This document shows positions 35,661 through 46,816 of a stretch of 64,000 nucleotides of DNA, one piece after another. Position 1 is the stretch's first letter. Each line of letters starts with the position of its first letter. This DNA is from Bisporella sp. PMI_857 (Eukaryota; Ascomycota; Leotiomycetes; Helotiales; Helotiaceae): positions 1 through 64,000 of the forward strand of contig JAJSPD010000035.1 of NCBI GenBank assembly GCA_021307315.1, in the 5' to 3' direction. Position numbers and translations under genes: made by a program. Under the pieces are notes generated by a model. It was not told where the DNA came from. It searched no databases and saw only the letters and a list, made by a program, of their open reading frames with translations.

Positions 35661-36786
35661 TTGTACAAACGCCACATATCTGTACCATATCCATTTTGTA
35701 AGAATATTGAGGAAGCAAGGAAAAAGGATGCCTATATGTGAGGAGTCCCTGGAGGTTGATATTTGAGTAATGCTTCTTGTATATGAAGTACTATTGACTT
35801 CTTCTCGCTGACAAGGCGTACTGGTTCTTTCGCGAATTTGGCTGAGTGTTTTATCTGCATTGTTCCACCCTCTCAACTTCCAGCTCCCATCCCTCGTATC
35901 TCGGATCTATCCCAGTTCTCCCAATATAATTATATCTCAACACGATAGCTAGGATACAGGACAGTGTGAACCTCAACAAGATGGCTGCGTCTATTCCTTC
36001 CTTGTCTGTTACAGTATAACTAGAGAGCGAAGCATTTACCATAGGATTCGTTATCTGCCAGGAGGGTGGGTGATGATGGGATAGGTCGGTCTTCGATGCT
36101 CCTAGGGAATCCCCCATGAGCAGCGTGCGTTATCGGCGCGAGCCCTGTCATCCGATAAGGAGTGGATCAACCGAGGGTAATGTGGGGGAGCCGGGAATCA
36201 GGAGCCGGTAATGACTTACCATACAGTGGGTGTATGTAGTACAGTAGGACAGAAGGACCCTGCGCAAAGACTAGTTCTCAAATAGCAATCCCGCAATTGA
36301 TCACATACCCAGAATTACCGTGGCATTGGGGGGGGCTTCCTTTGAAGTTCTTCAGTTCCTTTCATCCACTGAGCTCCGATGCTTAACGAGCAGCCGGGGT
36401 AAACAATTGGCACCTTGTCATCTTTCCATTGCTACAGCATGAACTACTACTATGTTTGCTATGTATGAACATATATTTACATCTTCCAAACCCCCACCAT
36501 ACCAGTTCTTACAGACGGCTGACCTGCTTCATGCTCTGCTAGGTCCTGACTGTCAAGCCGTGATCTCCAATTGTGCTCCTCCTCCATATACTTACGTCCA
36601 TGATCCCCCTTCTATGATCATATTTTGCCTCTTACGTTTGTAAACATATAGCTCCTGCCGGGTTCTGGGACAAAGCAGCCTATTCAAGGGCACCTGCCTT
36701 CTGCCTAGATACATACTGGTAAGCGGACGCTTTGCCTTCGTCCATGATATATAGCTGACCAATATTCATAGACTTCACAATACACA
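35661..36786. other. Intergenic region, no supported gene
   Basis: About 1.1 kb between the methyltransferase stop and the acyl-CoA synthetase start; it carries the synthetase promoter. A minus-strand frame at 35851-36117 with a hydrophobic segment was considered and not accepted. Confidence 0.45.
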
Positions 36787-38973
36787 ATGGTCGCCCATCC
36801 TCAGGACGAAGTCCAGCACCATTCCCTTACCGATCCTGAGTCGTTTTGGGCCAAGCAAGCTTCCCATCTGCATTGGCATAAAACTCCCAGCTCCACCCTA
36901 TCAAATACCACGAAACTCCTCAAATCTGGCACTAAGCACGATCATTGGGAATGGTTTCCAGGCGGAGAGATCTCCACCTGCTATAATTGTGTGGACCGGC
37001 ATGTGTTAGCTGGAAATGGAGGCCAGACCGCAGTTATATGGGATAGCTCAGTAACAAACACGAAGGAGAAGTTCACATACAGCATGCTGTTGACAGAGGT
37101 GGAAACCTTTGCCGGAGTTTTGAAAGAGGAGGGTGTGCGTAAAGGAGATGTGGTTTTGATATATAGTAAGGATATCCGTTACACCTATGCAGCTTCCCTA
37201 AAGACTAGCAGTGCCTATGATACCCGCTGCCCTCATTGGGACCCTCGCCATCTCACGGCTCGGAGCAATCCATGCCGTGGTTTTCGGAGGATTCGCGGCA
37301 ACATCTCTCGCTCAACGAATTGATGCCTCAAAACCAGTCGCTATTCTCACAGCGTCATGTGGAATTGACGGAAGTAAACCTCCAATGTCATACAAACCAC
37401 TCATTCTCGAAGCACTCAAGCTTGCTAAACACCATCCTAGAAAGACTATTATCTGGCAACGTGATCAGCTGCGCTGGGACAATGTCGATAAACTAGGCGG
37501 GCATAGGAATTGGCAACGCCTTTGCAGAAGTGCTACCTTTAGAGGTCTGAAAGCTGACTGCGTTCCTGTAAAGTCGTCAGATCCAGTCTATATCATATAC
37601 ACATCAGGCACGACTGGCTTACCGAAAGGAGTCTTGCGAGAGGCTGGTGGTCATGCTGTTGGTCTTCATCTCTCAATCAGCTATCTCTTCGGTATCCACG
37701 GTCCAGGCGACGTCATGTTCTGCGCATCAGATATAGGCTGGGTCGTCGGTCACTCATACATCATGTACGCGCCTCTATTGGCCGGTGCCGCTACCGTTCT
37801 ATTTGAGGGAAAACCTGTCGGGACACCAGATGCAGGCACGTTCTGGAGGATCATAGAAGATAATAAAGTTAACGCTCTATTCACGGCCCCCACGGCACTA
37901 AGAGCCATCCGGAGAGATGATCCTGATAATAAGCGATTCAAAGAAATTGGCGAAAGAGGAGGCTTGAGAAGTCTCAGAGCGTTGTTTTTAGCAGGTGAAA
38001 GGTCAGAACCAAGTATTGTCACTATCTACCAAGAACTTCTGAAAAACTATGCGGCGAAAGGGGCGACTGTAATTGACAACTGGTGGTCATCTGAGTCTGG
38101 ATCTCCTATTTCTGGAGTGGCGCTCGTTCCACATGCTGGAAAGGACCGAATAACTACAATCGCAGATGTTGAGCCATTAGGAATTAAACCCGGCAGCGCT
38201 GGAAAAGCAATGCCAGGGTTCGATGTTCGGATTGTGGATGATTCTGGTAAAGAGATTCCAAAAGGAAACATGGGAAATATTGTGCTCGGTCTACCTTTAG
38301 CGCCTACAGGATTCAGAACTCTCTGGGAAGATGAAGAAAGGTTCTATAGGGGATATCTTAAGCGATTTGAAGGAAAGTGGATCGATACAGGGGATGCCGG
38401 CATGATTGATGAGCAAGGCTACATTCATGTAATGGCTCGATCAGATGACATCATAAACGTGGCTGCTCATAGATTCAGCACAGGTATGCACGGCTATCAT
38501 AACCCAACCAGCCAACCTAACCTAAACTAGGCTCCATCGAACAAGCAATATCGTCTCACCCGCTCGTTGCCGAATGCTGCGTAGTTGGCATCCCAGACGA
38601 ACTAAAGGGGCACATGCCCTTCGCCTTCGTTACACTTTCCACGCCATCGCACCCCACGTCTGCAACGCCCTCCCTAGAGCTCTTCTCCGAGATTCAGAAA
38701 CTTGTTCGTTCTCAGATTGGTGCTATAGCCTCGCTTGGGGGCATGATCCAGGGTAAGGGCATGATTCCGAAAACGAGGTCTGGGAAGACTTTGAGGCGAG
38801 TGTTGAGGGAGCTGGTGGAGAATGCGGTGCATGGCGAGTTCGAGAAGCAGGTCCAGATCCCGCCCACTGTGGAGGATGCAGGTGTGGTGGAGGTGGCCAG
38901 GGAAAGAGTTCGGGAGTATTGGAAGGAAGCAGGGAAGAAGCATAAAGCAATTGAGCTTAGGGCGAAGTTATAA
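36787..38973 (+). CDS. Short-chain acyl-CoA synthetase (propionyl-CoA synthetase/ACSS3-like)
   Basis: AMP-forming ligase that activates acetate, propionate or a similar short acid to its CoA thioester. Exons: 36787-37165, 37212-38483 and 38531-38973, giving 697 aa. Splicing rebuilds LIYMPMIPAALIGTL in the first intron and FSTGSIEQA in the second. Motifs: an ACS N-terminal domain with the tryptophan-rich WEWFPGG, the nucleotide-binding loop YTSGTTGLPKGV near residue 256, WWSSESGSP near 420, DTGDAG near 518 and the catalytic lysine in SGKTLRR near 632. The C-terminus is Ala-Lys-Leu, a canonical type 1 peroxisomal signal, so I infer peroxisomal import. The closest family is propionate-CoA ligase rather than the main acetyl-CoA synthetase; substrate preference is inferred. 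Confidence 0.9.
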
Positions 38974-41527
38974 GACAGGAAGGACAACAAAAATCCATTG
39001 AAATAGGATACATTGCCTGGATACCTACGAGCTTTGTACATATAGACATTCGACCGTAGGTTAGTAAAGATGCACGTTCAAAAAATAGTCTGGTCTGTGG
39101 CTGAGTTCATTGAAACTCAACTTACTACTGCTCTCAGTTTCTGAGCTGTGAAAAATGCTACAGCCCGCCGCACTTGAGATTTGCCGCATGGTTGTGGCGG
39201 TATAACACCAGAACACCATGTGCGACGATCTATGCATATGAACAATCCCACACTCATTGCCTGTGGATTAATCGTTGTTGGTTGTGTGAAATTTTGATGC
39301 TCTCTTCGCAGCTTTGCTGACACTAGCCAATATCCTAGGTTCTCCGGAAGCTGCTAGGATTGAAGAATAATAAACAAGGATAACCACGGCCGCATTCAAC
39401 CACAGAACCAGATAGCTCGCGAGATTCGTTAAAGAACCATGGTAGTAGAGGTTATACAAAGGTTCATCTTTCTTTGCAGCGGGCTGAGTTGGTTGGTAAC
39501 ACGGTAAGGGGAAAGACTCGAAGTGAGTAGCATATGCATCCTGATTCTGCGCACACCTCTCAGCCTGTCCAAAAAGAGAGAAAATCGATGGTAGTATCTT
39601 GTGGTCAAGCTTACATTTGGTGAGAACTTGCTCACTTTTTATCTTGGGTTTGGACTGCAAAACATGCAATAACCCATCGTTTTTGAACACGGTAGATATA
39701 ACTCACGCCATTCGTGATTTGAACAGTTCCCATCACTTGGATCATAAAGAGTTGAGTGATTCGAACGTTGGCCCTCGCTGGCAGCCTGATAGAGAATTTG
39801 GGAGGTTGGAATCCATGCTTTTAACATTTACCGATCATATTGGTGCGCTAGGGAGACGTTCGCTCAAAGGAATATTGTTGCAAAGTTGCAAGCTTGACCA
39901 CAGAACCAGATGTTACATTTTGGGGACAGAGCTGTGTAAGTGAGATCATATACGAGTAGAAAATGGAGGACGTCTCTAATTTGAATTGGCTGAGACGGAT
40001 AGAATGAGAGAGAGATTGCGAGGAAGACAGGATTCCATCAGAATATATATACTTTGCGCTTGTTCTCATGATCACCCAGATTATCATGCCTGGTATGATC
40101 CCGAACCATCACCTGCTAACATGGAGGAAAAAGTTCCATCAGCTGTAGAAACTAAAGAGGAGAGGTAGCCGGAAGAAAAAGAAGTCACAGTCTTGGCGGA
40201 GAAAATCGAGGCTCAACACAGAAGAATGTGGTCTGCGGCCGAGCTGGAGGTGTAAGGAATATAGCTTATTTGTGATATGAAAGGTTTTAGATCTTGAGCG
40301 GTGCCACGGCTCAACGCAAGATACTTTGGGTACTTATCATCTGGCCTGACTTTCAGGACACAAGTTAGTTATTCCTGAAAGTTCATTGAATGTGCAGCTC
40401 GACTATAGAGACAACTTCATTTGTTTGCTGGAGAGCAGTTGCTTCAATCCAAATATATCTGGTCAAGCGAGATTGTCTAGTGAGTTGACTGTAAAAGACC
40501 TTCCAGGCTGCAAGGCTTAATCACTAATCCTGACCGTCTGGAAAATGAACGTATCCTCTCTTGAATTGTTCCTGATTTTGATTATAGTTGCTTCCTCGGT
40601 CCGTTTCAAGAGTGTTGATCCTACCATATCTATTCTTGAGGGACTATTTATGGGCGGTATAAGGTACCTCTGAAGAACATGTTGTATTGCTGAACTTTAG
40701 TAGGTTCCACCAAAAACAGAAGTAAACCTGCTGCCTTGCAGACGATTTATTGCGTGTATCTATATATTTCATCTAGAGGCGGTCGTCATATAAAGAGAAG
40801 GGATACATCAGGATGTATAGCGGTTCATCGCCCGCGCTATTGATCAGGAATCTAGCTATTGCTTATCCAAATTTTCACAAAAGAAGTTCATTTGCAGGCT
40901 CTAAGCACAAGCAGCCAGCTTGTACTGATTTGACAGCGGCCCAAATTGTGTTAGCTCTGGTCTGTAGAAATCTAGGCACAGACAGCCAGTCGTACATCGA
41001 GATCTAGAACACCGCCCATTTATTTGAGCAGTTTTAAGAAACGGCGCCTGCAAGATTTGTTGCACGTCTGAGAGATCTAGGCTCCGACATGCGATATCTG
41101 GTGCCATGCCAGAGGAAAATTCATAGAATGCTCGTTATTTCAATGCGGGTTAATTTCGCCGAGAATGATCGAGGATAAAACAATAATTCTTGGCAAATGC
41201 GGTGGCGGACGTAAATTTGAACTTGCAGTACCGCATAGGTCGACCGCCACTGAAATGCTCAAACGATTAAAGGCTAAGGAAGAGAGAATATGAATAGCTT
41301 CGAATGAATTATGAGATAGAGTAACAGTAGTGATGAAGACGTAACGCTAAAGATATATCAAAAAGGAAGCAATGCCCTTGGCAGTGCCTACTGGCTAGTT
41401 AAGAGGTCTAAATTTTAGTTCTAAGCCGAAGTCTAGGATTAAGATATACATTATTAACCAGCCACGTTCTCAGTGGTCTTTTCTCCATTACAGTCTACCT
41501 TGACCTCTTGCCTTCTGCTTACGAAGG
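38974..41527. other. Intergenic region of 2.5 kb with one doubtful small frame
   Basis: This lies between the convergent acyl-CoA synthetase and dehydratase genes. Apart from the low-confidence membrane-protein candidate at 39268-39690, I see no coding sequence or repeat. Confidence 0.45.
39268..39690 (-). CDS. Possible small membrane protein, unrecognised
   Basis: Frame of 140 aa with one clear hydrophobic segment of about 20 residues (LVLWLNAAVVILVYYSSIL) near position 95-113, preceded by a Pro-rich stretch and followed by a basic tail. I recognise no family. No intron or upstream exon could be joined with confidence. It may be a lineage-specific gene or a chance frame. Confidence 0.25.
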   Translation of the reverse strand: MFKNDGLLHVLQSKPKIKSEQVLTKCKLDHKILPSIFSLFGQAERCAQNQDAYATHFESFPLPCYQPTQPAAKKDEPLYNLYYHGSLTNLASYLVLWLNAAVVILVYYSSILAASGEPRILASVSKAAKRASKFHTTNND

Positions 41528-42764
41528 TCAGGTGCTAAAAAGCTTTCCTAAAGCTTCAATGCTCGTATTCCCACCACTAAAGACTACACCAAGATCCCAT
41601 CCATCCTCATCCGCCTCCTCCTCGACAAGTTTCCTAAAATCTTCATTAAATAGTACCGTTGCTAACCCAACCACTGCACTCGGCTCCACCACAAGCTTCA
41701 TTCGCTCAAACACGAGGCGCAAGGCGGCCTTGATCTGCTCCTCCGTAACACTGAACATCTGTCGTACCAGCCTCCTATCGTGAATGACAGTCCATGGATA
41801 CGTTCCCACATGAGTTCTTAACCCATCCGCGATGGTCAACGTTTTTACCGACTCGATTCTCTTCCCGACTTCCAGCCCACGTTTACAATCATCCGCACCC
41901 TCGAATTCTGGCTCTGCGCCAAAAACGAGGATTCCCGTCCCTTCACAACTCAGTGCCGTGCCCGACAGCATCCCACCTCCACCGCACGGAGTGATGATAG
42001 CGTTGAGCCCCCCACTCTTCCCTGCCTTAGCTTTCAACTCCTCAACTTGCTCTTGTATTTCTATACCTAGCGTGCCTTGTCCTAGTATAATGTCGGGGTG
42101 GTCATATGGGGGTATCAGAGTGGCGCCTGTAGATTCGATTACGTCCGCGACGACTGCTTCCCGTTCCGCGGCAGTGCTGCCGCTAAAATGAATAGTTGCG
42201 CCGTAGCCTTTAGTTCCTGCGATCTTGAGTGGTGTAGATATTGATGGCATGACGATGTGTGCTGGGATACCCATTGTTTGAGCTGCGAGTGCGAGGGCTT
42301 GTGCGTGGTTACCTTTTAAAAATGCTTGTTAGCAATTATCTCTTTACTTTAAGGACGCAGCCAGCCGAACAATTATCCAATTGCAACAAATGTAAGGGAA
42401 GTGACTCACCACTACTATGTGTAACAACTCCCTTTTCCCTTCCACCACTTTTCACCCATCCCTCCTCTTTCATTAATCTCGACGTGGCATGGAAAGCACC
42501 GCGCACCTTGAACGCCCCCACCTTCTGCAAATTCTCCGCCTTGAACCATAGTCTCAGCTTTGGCCGAGCAGGTTCATTTCCTTCCCATGGTCCGCCTTTG
42601 AACTTTTCTGGTGTTTGTGGTGTTGATGCTAATTCGTTGAGAAACTTTGAGCTGAGAATTGGTGTGAAGTGAATGTCGCCTTTTCTCTGGAATTCCTTGA
42701 TTATGGACTGCGCTGCGAGAACACCTTCGCGCGAGAGAGGAGGAGAAGTCCTAGGGTCAGCCAT
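41528..42764 (-). CDS. PLP-dependent serine/threonine dehydratase, apparent frameshift
   Basis: Fold-type II PLP enzyme of the L-serine/L-threonine dehydratase and serine racemase group. Exon 1 is 42764-42410 and has the PLP-lysine motif NLQKVGAFKVRGAF near residue 85. The second exon runs to 41528 and holds the phosphate-binding glycine loop PCGGGGMLSG and VFSGGNTS near the end. With the obvious acceptor at 42314-42315 the expected SSGNHAQ motif is encoded, but the frame is lost one codon later because of an extra A at 42299-42301. Using instead the AG at 42298-42299 restores the frame (374 aa) but deletes the Asn-His-Ala-Gln motif that contacts PLP. So the gene is either mutated, spliced to a probably impaired form, or carries a one-base sequence error. 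Everything else looks intact. Confidence 0.8.
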
Positions 42765-43034
42765 TAGTTATGCTTGGAGTTATGTATTTGGGAAGGTTGA
42801 ATCGCCCAATACTTTGAAAAAGTGCTGAGCCTAGACAAAAGTAAATCACAATTCGGGTAAGTTGCAGCCGATGTCGGTAGCCGAAGCACATGCGAAGGGA
42901 ATGAAATGATCAGCGTGCAATGAGATAAACTTTTGGAATTCAGGCCTCGAAAATTATCGAAGAAGGTATAGTACAATTTCACCAGATTTCCATAAGCAAA
43001 ATTAAAACTGCCACCGCAATATTCAATTCCCACT

Positions 43035-44427
43035 CTACTGATTTTCAGGGCGGAGGGATCTTAAAGTCAGTCAGCATATGCAACAGGAATGATGGAGACA
43101 AAAACATACCGCACAGCCTTGCCTGCTCTCCAGATCTCCAAATCACGAATCTCCTTCATCTCAGCTTCATACTTCTCACGGTAATCCTTCTGGGAGTTGA
43201 ACTCAAGCGACCGCTGAGTCTCCTTTCCGGTCTTGACGGAATCATAAAGATCGTTGAACACTGGTTTCAAAGCGTCCTTGAACTTTCCGCTCCAGTCAAT
43301 AGCACCACGTCGGGCGGTGGTAGAGCAAGCCTCATACATCCAGTCCATACCGTTGGCACCGATGAGCGGGTACAAGCTCTGGGTAGCCTCCTCAACTGTC
43401 TCGTTGAAAGCCTCACTTGGGCTGTGGCCCTGCTCACGAAGAACCTCGTATTGCGCGAGGAACATACCGTGAATGCCGCCCATTAAGCAACCACGCTCAC
43501 CGTACAAATCAGAGTAAACCTCCTTTTCAAAGGTAGTCTCGTATAGATATCCAGATCCAACCCCAACACCGAGGGCAATTGCTTTTTCCTTAGCCTTTCC
43601 GGTGACATCTTGATAGACGGCGATAGAGGAATTAATGCCACGACCCTCACGGAAGAGGGTTCGGACGGTGCGTCCAGATCCTTTAGGAGCCACGAGGATG
43701 ACATCGACATCGGAGGGAACATCAACCTTAGTCTGGTCCTTGAAGACGGGAGAGAAACCGTGGGAGAAGTAGAGAGTCTGCTCATGTTAGCTTCATACAT
43801 AAGGGTCTATGTTCAGCACACTTGCCTTGCCTTTCGTGATCTGGGGCTTGAGCGCCGGCCATGTCTCACTTTGAGCAGCATCACTAAGCAAGTTCATAAT
43901 GATAGTACCCTTGGAGATAGCCTCATCGACCTCGAAGAGGTTCTTTCCTGGTACCCATCCATCTTGTTGAGCATCCTTCCACGATTGACCGTTCTTTCGT
44001 ACGCCAACAACAACATTAAGTCCATTGTCACGCATGTTCAATGACTGAGCATGACCTTGCGATCCATAACCAATGATGGCCATCGTATCATTCTTGAAGT
44101 ATTCCTATGCAATAGTTAGCTCACGCAATGGCTCACAGTGAAGAAAACATACCTGCAGCTTGGCAGCAGGCCAGTCAGCTCTCTCTGAAAGGTTGTCAGT
44201 TCCTGAAGGCTGAGATACGCTGGGCAATAAATACCGTAGACATCCTCCTTGACACCAGCGAAGTCAATTGTCTTGACTCCACGGACTTGCTGAGCTGAAG
44301 CTACGGAAGCACGAGCGGTCGGTCTAGCAGAAGCATTGATGGCGGAAACAAAGGTTCTCCGAGCTGGAGCACTGAGTTGCTTTGCCAATGGTGAGCGAAT
44401 AGCTCTTGACAGAGTACGAGAGGCCAT
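43035..44427 (-). CDS. ILV5: Ketol-acid reductoisomerase, mitochondrial
   Basis: Second step of valine and isoleucine synthesis: NADPH-dependent isomerisation and reduction of acetolactate and acetohydroxybutyrate; acts in mitochondria. Exons: 44427-44235, 44184-44153, 44104-43826, 43777-43110 and 43059-43035, giving 398 aa, the usual fungal length. The first 50 or so residues are rich in Arg, Ser and Ala with no acids (mitochondrial presequence). The NADPH-binding loop IGYGSQGHAQ lies near residue 110. The C-terminal knotted domain has the metal-binding acids in DLYGERGCLMGG and the family end SLRPENQ. Exon 2 is only 32 nt and the last exon only 25 nt. The third intron (43778-43825) has a GC donor, GCAAGT, instead of GT. 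Identity is very secure. Confidence 0.95.
43778..43825 (-). other. GC-AG intron in ILV5
   Basis: The exon ends in AAG and the intron starts GCAAGT and ends GAGCAG after a GCTAAC branch site. Only the GC donor keeps the conserved KGKTLYFSHGF sequence; the GT two codons later would break the frame. Confidence 0.85.
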
Positions 44428-45179
44428 GTTTATAGGATTGAGTGGAGATAATGTAATTAATTTGGAAGAAGGAAGATGGATGTTTATGACTGTTCTGTAA
44501 AAAAACTAGAAGAGAGCTGGGGTTGACAAGGGTCTGTATCCGATGCCGCTTCGATTTGCTTGGCGACGCGGGCCTCTACCCAGCGCTAATGGGACCGATG
44601 TTTCTCATCTCTGAAATGAGACTTACTAACACCTATGTTTAAGGTCTCATGATAGTCTCTGTCCTGATGTATAATTCTGATATAATTCTGATATTAGTAT
44701 TTAGATGCCGGAATCGGTCAGAGACCGAAGTGCTAATGTCACTATTTGTTGTATGCTTTTGACTTTTTATAGAATCCTGTGTCAGATATACATTTAACAA
44801 GTTACAATGTGCATTCTCCCACGATGGCTCAAAGGCCCTCTTTCGGTCAGCCTGACAGGCTCACCAGCGAGCGCTGGACATATTCATAGTGTAATGTTGT
44901 TAGAGACTAGCCCTCAAAACATAATATTATGAGAGAAAATGTTCGACTCCATTCCATATTGTCCTAGCTACCACTAGGACTTCCGTCTATAAATTCCCTC
45001 TTCCGCAGAAAACGCTCGCTATGTGAAAGAACTCGGTATACCTCACATACTTTCTATGCTGTCCCAACGACTTCTTAACATATGTATATCCCATTGAGTC
45101 CCTCCATATCAACGCCGCATTATGCCGTCATCGTATCTATCCACATCGGCGAAAGGTTTATGTCTTTAGACCGCTCAAC
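44428..45179. other. Intergenic region, no gene seen
   Basis: Upstream of ILV5 and downstream of UBC12. It must contain the ILV5 promoter. I looked for the TGACTC-type site of general amino-acid control and did not find a clear copy near the start codon. Confidence 0.45.
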
Positions 45180-46017
45180 TCAAGAGCTCACTAAAACCCG
45201 GTCGAAAACCTGATTTTTGACTGCTCCTCCACCCATGGAAGATTTAACGTTGCGCTTGAATCCGTCGCGGTTGTTACGTAAGTCCTCTGCAGCTTCTTTG
45301 TTCAAAGGATCTGACGCGTTTGGCTCAAGGAATAGGAACTATAGGTATGTTAGTATACTTGCTTTAATCCTAAGAGAAGTGGCAGAAGTGCGGGACACCA
45401 TTCTTCATTGGGAGGGATAGTCCGGCTACTCACCTGTAAACCAATAATTATCGCCTGCAAGTTTAACACTGGCTTCCAGTCCTCGCGCAAGATATTTAGG
45501 CAGACGTTTCCCTCCAAGTCGATATTTGGGTGGTAGATCTTCTGCGTGCACTTGACCTTTGGCACGTCGTGGGGGAAACCCTGGCCGATCTGGAATGTGA
45601 AGAAGAACTGGCCACCTTTGTACATGCCCTCATCCGGCTTGATCGTGAGCGTGAAATTAAGAATATCGTCTGGATCGGGGAACTCTGTTTTCATAGTGCT
45701 AGGCAGGGACAGCTCAGAGATGTCTGGGCTGAGGTTAGCAATCTCTTTGTTCGAGCGGGAGGCAGATTAGAGCGTAGGACAATGGGAATATGCACCTTTC
45801 TGAACCCGCAGCTGGGCGGCAGTAACCTTCTTCTTTTTCGCGCCTGCGGCATTGTTGGCGTTCTCCTCGGCTTGCGCCTTTTGTTTCTGGAGGTGCGGAC
45901 GTTAGCAGCTTGTGGCGATAGGGTTCAAATACTGTGTGGACTGTAACTTGGGAGAATAAGAACAGTCAACAAAAGCGGCAGAGCCGAGCAGCTTACCATA
46001 GACCAGATCTTGAGCAT
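45180..46017 (-). CDS. UBC12: NEDD8-conjugating enzyme Ubc12
   Basis: E2 enzyme that transfers NEDD8/Rub1 to cullins and so activates cullin-RING ubiquitin ligases. Exons: 46017-45997, 45886-45796, 45723-45434 and 45338-45180, giving 186 aa, typical of the family. The first exon codes only seven residues (MLKIWSM). The Lys/Ala-rich N-terminal extension, which in Ubc12 docks onto the NEDD8 E1, precedes the UBC fold. The active-site cysteine lies in [19 protein letters not shown] near residue 114, and the HPN motif is intact. The C-terminus [20 protein letters not shown] is a family hallmark. Ubc12 assignment over other E2s is secure. Confidence 0.94.
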
Positions 46018-46816
46018 CTTGAAATGGTTGTCTTGACGAGGCGTAGGGTATCGCGAGGAAGTATTGAGGAAGGGGGATTGTAGCGCAAGGCAGACTCGCT
46101 GATTTACAAAGGTTCACCAACACGCTGATCTAAGGAGAAGTGGCTTTTTAGTTTAGAGGCGGCACCAAGAGTCCTATCTGTACGGCGTGCTTTATTCAAA
46201 GGAGGAGCCTTAGGGTATGAATGTCATGAGGTTGTCTTTTCACAAGGTGAGAAGCCAGGGACAAGAATGGTGAATCAATTTCATCATGGGAGCCTTGTGG
46301 TCCTCGGCTATGATTCGCTCACCCACCGGTTCATGCCCAACCGATTTGGACATCTTGGGTAGCTGGTAAATTCATGAGGGAATGTTCTTCTGAAGATTTA
46401 ATAAAGTGAATATCTTGAATATCTGTTACTATGGGGCTTTGTAGTACCTCAAATTTGGAGGAACTTTATTTCTTATGTAGAGAGAATCCCGAATATAATC
46501 AACACGACCTTAATTTACATCAAATAGAACTAGAGGTTTACGGTACGATACCGATTTGGTCTGGATTTTATGACACATAGATGGCGTTTCTACAGTGGCG
46601 TTTGAAATTAGACTTAATTGAGTCATCGATGGATATTGAAATTTTTAAACTCAGAGCATACACGTAAGAGCTCATCTAAACGCCGGTTTTTGAATATGCA
46701 ACCCTTCCCAAGGCTGCGGGTATTGTTACAACTTGCCCGAAGGCATATTACTCGCTAAAATGACCATATAACCAGTTTCATGCATCCCATCAAGGGCAGT
46801 AACATCTTGCGCAAGC
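46018..46816. other. Intergenic region, no gene seen
   Basis: This lies between the UBC12 start and the chitin synthase stop (both minus strand), so it carries the UBC12 promoter and the chitin synthase 3' end. No coding sequence is supported. Confidence 0.5.

Noticed and set aside
34952..35677. Antisense 241-codon frame across the rRNA methyltransferase gene
   Set aside because: The plus strand carries the conserved SpoU motifs; the antisense frame is a compositional shadow.
35851..36117. Minus-strand frame with a hydrophobic segment, considered as a small membrane protein
   Set aside because: Too short, no upstream or downstream exon with good splice sites, and no known family.
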